A stretch of 64,000 bases of DNA. Source: Dyadobacter flavalbus. Its GTDB lineage: Bacteria; Bacteroidota; Bacteroidia; Cytophagales; Spirosomataceae. A program made the translations under genes and the position numbers. The DNA lies in NCBI RefSeq assembly GCF_006149045.1, contig NZ_VBSN01000038.1:678119-742118 (forward strand), in the 5' to 3' direction. Of the stretch, positions 8,318-16,663 are shown piece by piece. Positions within the stretch are counted from its first letter, which is position 1. Each line of letters opens with the position of its first letter. The notes beneath the pieces are model-generated. The model did no database searches, was not told the DNA's origin, and saw nothing but the letters and a program-made list of their open reading frames with translations.

Positions 8318-9811
8318 TCAGTGATGCGCAAACATGGATGCATCAATCTCAATGCCAAGCCCTTCCGCGATCCTTGCACCCAGTTCCGGATCGGTGCGGA
8401 AAAAGTGACAAAGCTGGCGGTTCAGGATGAGTTCCCGTTTCGGACCGGAAACATGCTTCAGTGAACCCAGGAAATTATTGACTTGCGTCGTTCTTTCTTC
8501 GTCTGTAAACACGTTCCGGAAAAGATTTCCAGGCTGGGTATAATGATCATTTTCACCTTCGGCATTGCGGTCGTACCAGTCGGCAACGATTGAATCGAGC
8601 TTTTCAGCAGGTTCTTTGTAACTTTGATCTGCTTCAATGTTATCAAAGCTGTTCGGAAAATAATTAGGCACACCGCCTCCGTTTCCGTCCATTCTCATTT
8701 TTCCGTCACGCTGATAATTGTTGGTTGCATACGGGCAGCGGTTTACCGGCAACTGCTCGTAATTAGCGCCCAAACGGTACCTTTGCGCATCCGGATAGGA
8801 AAGCAGGCGTCCCTGAAGCATTTTGTCCGGCGAATACCCGATACCGTCCACAACATGAGCCGGCGCAAATGCCGCCTGTTCCACATCAAAAAAGAAGTTG
8901 TCAGGAATCTGGTTCAGTTCCAGCAAACCCACGTCGATCAAGGGAAATTCTGCCTGCGGCCATATTTTGGTCAGATCGAACGGATTCCAGCGGAACGTTT
9001 TGGTCTGTTCTTCGGTCATCACCTGAATCTTCATTTCCCATTTCGGAAAATTTCCTGCATCGATGGCTTCCACAAGGTCGCGTTGTGCCCAGTCTGCATC
9101 CATTCCTTTCATTCGGGCCGCTTCGGAATCGGTAAAATTCTTGACCTTCTGCTGCGTTTTGAAATGAAATTTCACAAAAACCCTTTCATTTTCGCTGTTG
9201 ATCATAGAAAACGTATGGCTCCCGAACCCGTGCATATGGCGGTAACTATACGGCGTTCCGCGGTCGCTGAAAAGGATCATAATCTGATGCATACTTTCCG
9301 GGTTCAACGACCAGAAATCCCACATCATAGTTGCGCTTTTGCAGTTTGTGCGCGGATCACGCTTCTGCGTATGAATGAAATCACTGAATTTTTTCGGGTC
9401 TTTGATAAAAAACACTGGCGTATTATTTCCGACCAGATCCCAGTTTCCGTCTTCAGTATAAAATTTCAGTGCAAAACCGCGCGGGTCTCTTTCCGTATCG
9501 GCAGATCCTTTTTCTCCTCCTACCGTCGAAAAACGCAGGAAAGTTTTGGTCTGTTTTCCGATTTCGCTGAATAATTTGGCCTTCGTATACTTTGTGATAT
9601 CGTGCGTTACGGTAAAAGTGCCGTATGCGCCGGAACCTTTAGCGTGCACAACCCTTTCAGGTATACGTTCCCGATTGAAGTGCGCCATTTTTTCGTGCAG
9701 AATAAAATCCTGCAACAAAATCGGACCTCTCGGCCCTGCTGTCATGGAGTTTTCATTTTCGGTGTAAGGCTTGCCTGAGGCAGTTGTCAGCCTTTTCTTT
9801 TCGTCTGCCAT
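8318..9811 (-). CDS. katA: haem catalase (clade 3, small-subunit type)
   Basis: The enzyme splits hydrogen peroxide into water and oxygen in the cytoplasm. It has 497 residues, the size of small-subunit monofunctional catalases. The distal haem pocket shows the catalytic His in RVVHAKGSGAYG (H56) and the Asn in GNNTPVFF (residues 128-135). The proximal ligand is Tyr338 in LLSYPDAQRYRLGANY. The gene is divergent from oxyR, whose product is the probable peroxide-responsive activator. A promoter-like TTTG-N20-TAACATTG lies upstream, overlapped by a small inverted repeat. Confidence 0.98.
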   Translation of the reverse strand: MADEKKRLTTASGKPYTENENSMTAGPRGPILLQDFILHEKMAHFNRERIPERVVHAKGSGAYGTFTVTHDITKYTKAKLFSEIGKQTKTFLRFSTVGGEKGSADTERDPRGFALKFYTEDGNWDLVGNNTPVFFIKDPKKFSDFIHTQKRDPRTNCKSATMMWDFWSLNPESMHQIMILFSDRGTPYSYRHMHGFGSHTFSMINSENERVFVKFHFKTQQKVKNFTDSEAARMKGMDADWAQRDLVEAIDAGNFPKWEMKIQVMTEEQTKTFRWNPFDLTKIWPQAEFPLIDVGLLELNQIPDNFFFDVEQAAFAPAHVVDGIGYSPDKMLQGRLLSYPDAQRYRLGANYEQLPVNRCPYATNNYQRDGKMRMDGNGGGVPNYFPNSFDNIEADQSYKEPAEKLDSIVADWYDRNAEGENDHYTQPGNLFRNVFTDEERTTQVNNFLGSLKHVSGPKRELILNRQLCHFFRTDPELGARIAEGLGIEIDASMFAHH

Positions 9812-9851
9812 AAAAATGTATTACTGTTATGATGAGGTTCTTTTGTGGCTA

Positions 9852-9883
9852 CAATGTTAGATGAATTAAAATGATCAATCAAA
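9852..9883 (-). promoter_or_regulatory. putative katA promoter
   Basis: On the minus strand TTTG (9883-9880) is followed after 20 bases by TAACATTG (9859-9852), a 7-of-8 match to TAnnTTTG. It lies about 40 bases before the katA start. Confidence 0.5.
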
Positions 9884-9890
9884 CTGATTG
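9876..9890. promoter_or_regulatory. inverted repeat, candidate OxyR operator
   Basis: CAATCA-AAC-TGATTG has perfect 6-base arms and lies between katA and oxyR, overlapping the predicted -33 element of katA. A LysR-type regulator commonly binds such dyads in the shared promoter region of its own gene and its target. The specific assignment to OxyR is inference. Confidence 0.4.
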
Positions 9891-9894
9891 TTTC

Positions 9895-9902
9895 TATCTT
9901 TG
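9895..9902 (+). promoter_or_regulatory. putative -7 element of oxyR
   Basis: TATCTTTG is an exact match to TAnnTTTG, 88 bases before the oxyR start and just downstream of the inverted repeat. No good -33 TTG is seen at standard spacing. Confidence 0.35.
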
Positions 9903-9990
9903 TATAAATAAAATTTATGTATCTGAATCCGGTTTTACTTTCATGACGGATTTAGTTTGCAGCCTTATCTATCAGGAATTTTACACTTAA

Positions 9991-10923
9991 ATGAATATTC
10001 AGCAGTTAGAATACATTGTTGCCATTGATAATTACCGCCATTTTGTTCATGCCGCCGAGCACTGCAACGTTACGCAGCCTACGCTATCCATGATGATCCG
10101 GAAGCTGGAAGAAGAATTGTCGGTGAAAATATTTGACAGGACCAAACAGCCGATTGTTCCGACCGCTATCGGAAGACAGATCATTGATCAGGCAAAAGTC
10201 ATTCTTCTGGAAGCATCCCGGATGAACGAAATAGCAAAACATTTTAACGGAGATTTGTCCGGAGAACTGCGCATCGGAATTATTCCGACGATTGCGCCTT
10301 ATCTTTTACCCCATTTTGTAAATCCTTTTGTAAGCAATTATCCCGAAATCAAGCTGCATGTTTCGGAAATGATTACCGAACGCATTATTCATGAACTGAA
10401 ACTCGGAAATCTGGATGCCGGAATCATTGCTTCGACTACCGAAGAAAGCAGTCTGCAGGAAATTCCCTTGTACAAAGAACGGTTTTATGCCTTTGTATCG
10501 CGCAATACGGATTTGTACGCCAAGCAATATATTCTGCCGGCAGACATTGAACCGAATGATTTGTGGCTGCTGGAAGAAGGCCATTGTTTCCGTACGCAGA
10601 TCCAGCGGCTTTGCGAACTGAGCCGAAACAGTCAGTTCGGCAGCAGCTTCAGTTATCGTTCGGGCAGTATCGAGACATTAATCCGCATGGTGGAAAGAAA
10701 CGGCGGCATCACTATTTTGCCGGAAATGGCGGTTATGGAGCTTTCTGATGAGCGGAAAAAGCATATCCGGAATTTCAGGTTTCCGGAACCGGCCCGTGAA
10801 GTTTGCCTGATCGTAAACCGTGAACAAATGAAAACCCGTTTGATCGATGCGCTTAAAACAGGAATTATTTCATTTTTGCCGCCGGAAATTTTCCAGAAAG
10901 AAATAGAAATGCGTGTTTTGTAA
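9991..10923 (+). CDS. oxyR: LysR-family hydrogen peroxide sensor/activator OxyR
   Basis: This 310-residue LysR-type regulator begins with the winged helix-turn-helix (MNIQQLEYIVAIDNYRHFVHAAEHCNVTQPTLSMMIRKLEEEL, residues 1-43). The effector-binding domain contains GHCFRTQIQRLCEL, which places two cysteines at residues 199 and 208, the same numbers and spacing as the peroxide-sensing pair of E. coli OxyR. This makes the OxyR call much stronger than a generic LysR call. It is divergent from katA, the classic OxyR target. In known OxyR proteins, disulfide formation between these cysteines turns the protein into an activator. Confidence 0.95.
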   Translation: MNIQQLEYIVAIDNYRHFVHAAEHCNVTQPTLSMMIRKLEEELSVKIFDRTKQPIVPTAIGRQIIDQAKVILLEASRMNEIAKHFNGDLSGELRIGIIPTIAPYLLPHFVNPFVSNYPEIKLHVSEMITERIIHELKLGNLDAGIIASTTEESSLQEIPLYKERFYAFVSRNTDLYAKQYILPADIEPNDLWLLEEGHCFRTQIQRLCELSRNSQFGSSFSYRSGSIETLIRMVERNGGITILPEMAVMELSDERKKHIRNFRFPEPAREVCLIVNREQMKTRLIDALKTGIISFLPPEIFQKEIEMRVL

Positions 10924-10942
10924 TTTAACGGAACAACAAACA

Positions 10943-11572
10943 ATGAACACCAGGAAAGCATACGACAAATGGTCGGAGCAATATGACAGCAACGTCAACA
11001 GAACCCGAGACCTTGAAGCCACTGCATTGAGGCAGGTTTTGGAAGAAAAACATTTCAGCAGCGCGCTGGAAATCGGCTGCGGTACCGGAAAAAATTCACA
11101 ATGGCTTGTCAACCGGGCAGAAACGCTCGTTGCCGCGGATCTTTCCGAAGAAATGCTGGCCAAAGCCAAAGAAAAACTTGCCGGCTACAAGGTGGAATTT
11201 TATCAGGCGGATATTAATATGCCCTGGGATTTTACCGACAAATGCTTTGATCTTGTTACGTTCAGCCTTGTACTTGAACATATTGAGAACCTGGATTTTA
11301 TATTTCAGCAGGCCAGCAACAAGCTTAAAACCGGCGGCATGATTTACCTCGGCGAGCTGCACCCGTTCAAGCAGTATTCAGGATCGAAAGCACGTTTTGA
11401 AACCGAAGAAGGCCAGACGATTGTACCTTGTTTTACGCACAACATTTCCGATTTTACGGAATCTGCCAAAAAATACGGCTTTGAGATCAAGGAATTAAAG
11501 GAATTTTTTGATGATGACGACCGCACAAGCATACCGCGCATACTGGTCATGACTTTTATTTTACAGGAATGA
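10943..11572 (+). CDS. class I SAM-dependent methyltransferase
   Basis: The protein has about 209 residues from the ATG at 10943; the longer reading frame from 10913 only adds ten residues that overlap the end of oxyR. Motif I of the Rossmann-like methyltransferase fold is clear (ALEIGCGTGKNSQWL), followed by AADLSEEMLAKAKEKL and FDLVTFSLVLEHIENLD (motif II/III). The substrate cannot be read from sequence. The gene follows oxyR by 19 bases and may be cotranscribed with it. Confidence 0.9.
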   Translation: MNTRKAYDKWSEQYDSNVNRTRDLEATALRQVLEEKHFSSALEIGCGTGKNSQWLVNRAETLVAADLSEEMLAKAKEKLAGYKVEFYQADINMPWDFTDKCFDLVTFSLVLEHIENLDFIFQQASNKLKTGGMIYLGELHPFKQYSGSKARFETEEGQTIVPCFTHNISDFTESAKKYGFEIKELKEFFDDDDRTSIPRILVMTFILQE

Positions 11573-11593
11573 TCGTCATCAGCAGAAAAATTC

Positions 11594-11617
11594 AGGCTCT
11601 TATTTAAGAGCCTTTTT
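11594..11617. terminator. intrinsic terminator between the methyltransferase and polX genes
   Basis: AGGCTCTTA (11594-11602) pairs with TAAGAGCCT (11605-11613), followed by a T run on the plus strand. The stem overlaps the stop codon of the convergent PolX gene. Confidence 0.8.
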
Positions 11618-13312
11618 TGTTAAATATGATTCCATTTCCGTCAGGGAAAATGCATTGAAAGTCATGCCTTTGATGAGTCCGCCTTTGCGTGCAACGGCAA
11701 CGCCGTAATGCATATCCTGATATCCCTGTCTGGAATGCGCATCGGGATTGATACTCAGCAGAACGCCTTTTTCCATGCAGTATGAAATCCATCGCCAGTC
11801 AATATCCAGCCGCCACGGCGATGCGTTAATTTCAACCACAACCTTGTGTTCCGCACAGGCATCAATAATGGTTTTGTGATCAATCGGATACCCCTCACGC
11901 GATAAAAGCAAACGTCCGGTCGGATGTCCTAAAATGGTTGTATACGGGTTTTCTATGGCTTTGAGCAGCCGTGCAGTGGCTTTTTCCTGCGACATCGTCA
12001 GATTGCTGTGCACCGAAGCCACAATGTAATCGAATGTTGCAAGCACTTCCGCAGGATAGTCCAGCGAGCCGTCACCCAGAATGTCGGATTCGATTCCTTT
12101 CAGGATTTTAAACGGCTTTTCCGGGTTTTCGGAAGCAAACCGCGCATTCAGTTTCTTGATTTCTTCATGCTGGCGAAATACATCTTCGGCTTTCAGACCG
12201 CGCGCATAAGTAGCTGTCTGCGAGTGATCGGCAATCCCGAGGTATTCAAATCCAAGTTCACGGCAATGCAAAGCCATTTGTTCCAGCGTATCCTGGCCGT
12301 CGGAATAAGTACTGTGATTATGTAAAATGCCTTTCAGATCGTTCCATGTAACCAGATCATCGGAATTGTATTTTTCGGCCCACTTGAATTCATCCGCGCC
12401 TTCGCGCATTTCCGAAACGATGTACGGCAGGCCGGCTTTCTGATAAATTTCATTCTCATTATCAACGGTTTCATAATTTGCAAAACGCCAGATCGTACTT
12501 CCGGAAGGCGTGACATATCCGAGATGTTCCGCATCTGCGCTTTCCAGAAAAAGTTCATTCATAAATCTTTCCGGCTTCACGGCAATGATCTCAACTTCTA
12601 CGGCCACATCGCTTACGTTTCCGCGCCATACAAACGGTGAAGATTTCTTTTTATCCTGAACCAGAAATTCTATTCCGTCAGAAATGGTATGCAGCAATGC
12701 CGGCGAATCGGTTGCTGCCAGAATTTTTATGGATTCCACGATTTCCGATTTGCGTCGGATGTCGCCGGCTACTTCTACTTTTTCAAAACTTTTCTTCAGT
12801 TCGCCGGCGATGACGTTTGCAATTGCTTCCGCTTTATCCATTCTCAGTTTCCCGGCCTGATCTTTCAGGAAAGCAAGCGATTCCAGGATCTTTTGTGCGG
12901 TACCGGCACCAAATCCCTTGATTTTTGCAACACTGCCGTTCAGACAGGCCAGTTCCAGTTCGTGCAGGTTGTCGATACCGAGTTCACGCCATAAAACCGC
13001 TATTTTTTTGGCGCCGATGCCTTTGATATTAAACATTTCCATGACGCCGAGCGGCGTATTGCCAAGCAGCGTTTCCAGCTCGGGAAAAGTGCCTGTTTTC
13101 GCAATCTGAACAATTTTGCCGGCGGTGCTTTTGCCGATTCCCTGCAATTTGGTAAGCTCCTGCTCCGACATGTTCTGAAGTTCGCCGTCCTTGTATTTGT
13201 CCAGATAAAAAGCCGCGATGGAATAGCCCTTGATCTTGAACGGATCAGCTCCATGCAGTTCCATCAGTTTAGCGGTTAATTCAAGGATCTCGACAATTTC
13301 AGAATTGCTCAT
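11600..13312 (-). CDS. polX: PolX-like protein with PHP domain; polymerase catalytic motif degenerate
   Basis: This 570-residue protein has the order of bacterial PolX: an N-terminal 8-kDa/HhH region with two helix-hairpin-helix motifs (LQGIGKSTAGKIV, IKGIGAKKIAVL), the polymerase palm, and a C-terminal PHP phosphoesterase domain. The PHP metal motifs are intact: HNHSTYSDG at 331-339, GIADHS, KGIESD, VASVHS, GHPTGR and NPDAHS. The palm motif, normally G-S/D-x-R-R-G...GDxD, reads AGDIRRKSEIVESIKIL (182-198), so the DxD aspartates are replaced by ESIK. The third carboxylate region is VEVEIIAV. Nuclease or phosphoesterase function is therefore more likely than DNA synthesis (inference). Confidence 0.88.
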   Translation of the reverse strand: MSNSEIVEILELTAKLMELHGADPFKIKGYSIAAFYLDKYKDGELQNMSEQELTKLQGIGKSTAGKIVQIAKTGTFPELETLLGNTPLGVMEMFNIKGIGAKKIAVLWRELGIDNLHELELACLNGSVAKIKGFGAGTAQKILESLAFLKDQAGKLRMDKAEAIANVIAGELKKSFEKVEVAGDIRRKSEIVESIKILAATDSPALLHTISDGIEFLVQDKKKSSPFVWRGNVSDVAVEVEIIAVKPERFMNELFLESADAEHLGYVTPSGSTIWRFANYETVDNENEIYQKAGLPYIVSEMREGADEFKWAEKYNSDDLVTWNDLKGILHNHSTYSDGQDTLEQMALHCRELGFEYLGIADHSQTATYARGLKAEDVFRQHEEIKKLNARFASENPEKPFKILKGIESDILGDGSLDYPAEVLATFDYIVASVHSNLTMSQEKATARLLKAIENPYTTILGHPTGRLLLSREGYPIDHKTIIDACAEHKVVVEINASPWRLDIDWRWISYCMEKGVLLSINPDAHSRQGYQDMHYGVAVARKGGLIKGMTFNAFSLTEMESYLTKKALK

Positions 13313-13552
13313 ATCAGTATTAAGTGGAAAATGATCCGCTAATTACGAAGTATGTCTCAGCATTTGCAAATGTTCCGCTTGCTCATCGGCCCGCAGGTTT
13401 CAAGTAGTTATTTTAAATGCCTGACTTAAATAATATTTATAACGACCAAAACATCGACTATATCGCCAGTAATCCGGATATCGACGCAGCACATATCGTT
13501 TAAACAAACGCAAAATTTTAAAAACCTTAATTCTGACTCATAAACACCAAAA

Positions 13553-14827
13553 ATGGATACGGATCAATTAAAAAATTACAGGCAGGAAATTTACAATCAT
13601 CTGACAAACGAGTTGCTGCCATTTTGGGAAAATCGCTGTGTAGACAAGGAAAACGGCGGTTTTATTACGCATTTTGATTACAACGGCAATGACTCCGGCG
13701 AAGATGAAAAATCGCTGATTGCACAAACCCGAACCGTTTTCACCTTTTCATCCGCGCACCGGGCCGGTTACGGAGAAGGACGTTATGCCGCCATCGCAAA
13801 GCACGGCGTCGATTTTCTGATCGATAAAATGTGGGATCAGGAAAACGGCGGTTTTTACTGGCTTATGGACCGGAAAGGCAATGTGAAAATTGATGAAAAA
13901 ATCGTTTACGGCCACAGTTTTGCCATTTACAGCCTTGCCGAATACACTTTGGCAACAGGCGATCCGCGCGGACTGGAATATGCTTCGAAGGTTTTTGACC
14001 TGCTTCAGAAACACGGGGCAGATACTTATTACGGCGGTTATTTTGAAATGTTCTTCCGCAACTGGGAATTAAAAGGCCCCGGTCCGGCTGGCGGCGACCG
14101 CAAAACGCTGGACGCACATATGCATTTGATGGAAGCTTTTACAACTTTGTACGAAGCCAGCGGAGAGCAGGTTCACAAGCGTAAATTGCTGGAAATTATA
14201 CAACTGTTATTGCATAAAATCATGCACCCGCAATTCAAAACGGGTATTCCGCAGTTCTGGGCCGACTGGACCGTTGCACCGCAGATCAAGTTTGATATCA
14301 TCTGGGGATGGGACCGTTTCTCGGAGGATGGTATGAAGAGTTCGGCCGAGGACAATACGAGTTACGGCCATAATGTGGAGTTTGCATGGCTGCTGATGCA
14401 CGCGCTGGATATTGCAGGCATTTCCTATGACGAATACGAAGAGCAGCTTCTGGCATCTTACAACCATGCCGTTGAACACGGAATTGACTGGGAATATGGC
14501 GGTGTTTACGTGGAAGGCTCGCATGCCGGTGAAGTTTACGACCGTGAAAAGGAATTCTGGCAGCAGGCCGAAGTCATTATCGGTATGCTGGATGCTTACC
14601 GTGTCTATAAAGATGAAAAATATCTGAAAGCATACGATGCAACGCACCGCTTTGTTTTTGACCATATGATCCGCCACGAAGTCGGCGAATGGCTGCCGCT
14701 GCTTACGCGCCAAGGCGAACCGATCTGGAAACACATGAGCCATTCCTGGAAAGTGAATTATCATTCGGTAAGGTCCATGATTCAGGCGATTGTAAGGCTG
14801 GACAAGCTGATGGCTACAACAAAATAA
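13553..14827 (+). CDS. N-acylglucosamine 2-epimerase family protein, probable cellobiose 2-epimerase
   Basis: This 424-residue (alpha/alpha)6-barrel protein carries the AGE-family features ENGGF (twice), TRTVFTFSSAHR, YGHSFAIYSLAEY, WEYGGVYVEG, WQQAEVIIGMLDAY and the C-terminal LTRQGEPIWKHMSHSWKVNYHS with the conserved catalytic histidine. The size and the DGxKSSAEDNTSYGHNVEFAWLL segment fit cellobiose 2-epimerases, which convert the reducing-end glucose of cellobiose-type disaccharides to mannose. No signal peptide is seen, so it is cytoplasmic. It stands alone between polX and csbD; an acylglucosamine epimerase is the main alternative. Confidence 0.88.
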   Translation: MDTDQLKNYRQEIYNHLTNELLPFWENRCVDKENGGFITHFDYNGNDSGEDEKSLIAQTRTVFTFSSAHRAGYGEGRYAAIAKHGVDFLIDKMWDQENGGFYWLMDRKGNVKIDEKIVYGHSFAIYSLAEYTLATGDPRGLEYASKVFDLLQKHGADTYYGGYFEMFFRNWELKGPGPAGGDRKTLDAHMHLMEAFTTLYEASGEQVHKRKLLEIIQLLLHKIMHPQFKTGIPQFWADWTVAPQIKFDIIWGWDRFSEDGMKSSAEDNTSYGHNVEFAWLLMHALDIAGISYDEYEEQLLASYNHAVEHGIDWEYGGVYVEGSHAGEVYDREKEFWQQAEVIIGMLDAYRVYKDEKYLKAYDATHRFVFDHMIRHEVGEWLPLLTRQGEPIWKHMSHSWKVNYHSVRSMIQAIVRLDKLMATTK

Positions 14828-15008
14828 CAGAAAACAATTTGTCAAAGCTGCAATGGAGCTTTTCAAGGACTATACGGGAAAATATTTTCTCAGTCTTTTT
14901 GCAGGATCAGTCAAACGGCGGCATTCAGGCTCTGGAATGATAATTTTATAATAACAAGTATATACGTGCTTGAAAAAGCATATTTGTTTCATTTAAAATT
15001 ACATAGTC

Positions 15009-15206
15009 ATGAGTGCTTTCACCCAACAAATTAAAGGTAACTGGAATGAACTAAAAGGAAAATTAAAGCAGCAATATGCAGATTTGACTGACGACGATCT
15101 GGCTTATGAAGAAGGAAAAGAAGACGAACTTCTTGGAAAACTTCAGCAAAAGCTGGGCAAGACCCGCGAAGAAGTAGAAACTGAATTCAGCAGCTGGTCG
15201 AAATAG
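15009..15206 (+). CDS. CsbD family general stress protein
   Basis: This 65-residue hydrophilic protein has the CsbD signature, [24 protein letters not shown], and a C-terminal [16 protein letters not shown]. Family members are small, abundant stress-induced proteins of unknown molecular function. The gene is monocistronic: a strong terminator follows 19 bases after the stop. Confidence 0.93.
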   Translation: MSAFTQQIKGNWNELKGKLKQQYADLTDDDLAYEEGKEDELLGKLQQKLGKTREEVETEFSSWSK

Positions 15207-15224
15207 ACTCTTCTTTAAATAAAT

Positions 15225-15256
15225 AAAGCCCCGAAACAGATCGTTTCGGGGCTTTT
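15225..15256 (+). terminator. intrinsic terminator of the csbD gene
   Basis: AAAGCCCCGAAAC (15225-15237) pairs with GTTTCGGGGCTTT (15243-15255) around a 5-base loop, followed by T residues. Confidence 0.92.
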
Positions 15257-15376
15257 GTTGTAGTAGGAAGAACCAAAATCAACCTTTTATTCAAATATTG
15301 AGTAAACACTAACAGCTTGAAGCGAACAGCTAATCGCCCAAAGCCGTTTGCAAAATCTTAACTCCTAATTTTCTGC

Positions 15377-16369
15377 ATGATGAACACAAATGAAATTCCG
15401 GTAGGCATTGTTGGTTTGGGATTAATGGGATGCAGCATTGTAAGCTGCCTGCTGATTGCCGGACATCCGGTGGTTGCTATTGCCCCGATCAGTGCAGATT
15501 TGCAGCATGCAGAAAAGCGGATCCGGGAACATCTCGAAAATTCAGCAGAAAAAGGCCTGATTTCGAACGATCCTGAATTTCACCTTAAAAACCTGATCAT
15601 TACCGAAGACTATTCCAGCCTGAAACCATGCAGGCTTGTCAATGAATGCACGATTGAAAATATTGACATCAAGGAATCGGTTTACAAAAAAATTGAAGCC
15701 GTAATTACACCGGACGCACTTTTAACAAGCAATACATCCGCTATCCCGATCAGTAAACTGCAAAAACTGACATTGCATCCCGAGCGTTTTCTGGGTCTGC
15801 ACTGGACAGAGCCGGCGCATACCACGCGATTTTTAGAAATTATCTGCGGAGACGAAACCGACATCAAAAACGGCGAATACCTGTACGAATTATCGCATCT
15901 GTGGGGCAAAGAACCCATTCTGGTCAGAAAGGATATAGCCGGTTTTATCACAAACCGCCTGATGTACGCCATGTACCGCGAAGCCATCAGCCTGGTGGAA
16001 AACGGTTATGCGACGATTGAAGACATTGACCGTTCCTGCCGCAACAATGCGGGTTACTTCATGACTTTCGTGGGGGTTTTCCGCTGGATGGATCTTACGG
16101 GTGTTCCGGCTTATCATACGGTCATGAAAAACCTGCTTCCTACGCTGAACAACAGCACCGAAGTTCCGGAACTTATTGATAAAGTGGTCAGAGAAGGCGG
16201 AAGAGGCGTTGCCAATTCGCATGGTTTTTATGAATATGAGCCCGGCGAAGCTGAAATGTGGGAAGAAACTTTCAAGGAATTTACGTATCAGATCCGGGAA
16301 CTGGCGCTGAAATACCCGGCAGACATTGTTAAAAAAAGACTTCACGAAAAGAACAATTCCAATACATAG
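15377..16369 (+). CDS. 3-hydroxyacyl-CoA dehydrogenase family protein
   Basis: This 330-residue protein has the N-terminal NAD-binding Rossmann fold (VGIVGLGLMGCSIVSCLLIAGHPVVAI) and a second half with the typical TSNTSAIPISKLQ and GLHWTEPAHTTRFLEII segments; the latter holds the catalytic His region. The C-terminal domain begins near AGFITNRLMYAMYREAISLVENG. It lacks a crotonase domain, so it is a stand-alone dehydrogenase acting on a 3-hydroxyacyl-CoA or a related 3-hydroxy acid. The start at 15377 is MM; the second ATG, three bases later, is equally possible. Confidence 0.9.
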   Translation: MMNTNEIPVGIVGLGLMGCSIVSCLLIAGHPVVAIAPISADLQHAEKRIREHLENSAEKGLISNDPEFHLKNLIITEDYSSLKPCRLVNECTIENIDIKESVYKKIEAVITPDALLTSNTSAIPISKLQKLTLHPERFLGLHWTEPAHTTRFLEIICGDETDIKNGEYLYELSHLWGKEPILVRKDIAGFITNRLMYAMYREAISLVENGYATIEDIDRSCRNNAGYFMTFVGVFRWMDLTGVPAYHTVMKNLLPTLNNSTEVPELIDKVVREGGRGVANSHGFYEYEPGEAEMWEETFKEFTYQIRELALKYPADIVKKRLHEKNNSNT

Positions 16370-16419
16370 AACTATATAAGATCAGTAAACCGCTTTTCGA
16401 TACTTCCGGAAAATATTTC

Positions 16420-16446
16420 AAAGTTGATGCATGCATCAACTTTTTT
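16420..16446 (+). terminator. intrinsic terminator, perfect 24-base palindrome
   Basis: AAAGTTGATGCA (16420-16431) is followed directly by its reverse complement (16432-16443) and a T run. It sits 50 bases after the stop of the dehydrogenase gene. The remaining bases up to the cydA start hold no gene that I can see. Confidence 0.8.
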
Positions 16447-16663
16447 GCTTTGTTTTCATTTGGTACAAGCTGCCGTTCCCAATCCTTCAAATTCCATCAT
16501 CCCTTCCTCCCTACTCCCCAACTCCCAAGAAAATCCCTTATTGAAACTGTTTTAAATCGTTAAAAATGGTTCTTCTCGCAAGACTTGATTAGTTTTGACC
16601 ATCCTAATTCCTGATCCCTGAACTGCTGCGATTAAATTATAATTAATCATTAAACAATTCCAA

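Noticed and set aside
8624..9574. 316-residue plus-strand frame inside katA
   Set aside because: Antisense shadow of the catalase gene with Arg/His-rich composition and no domain.
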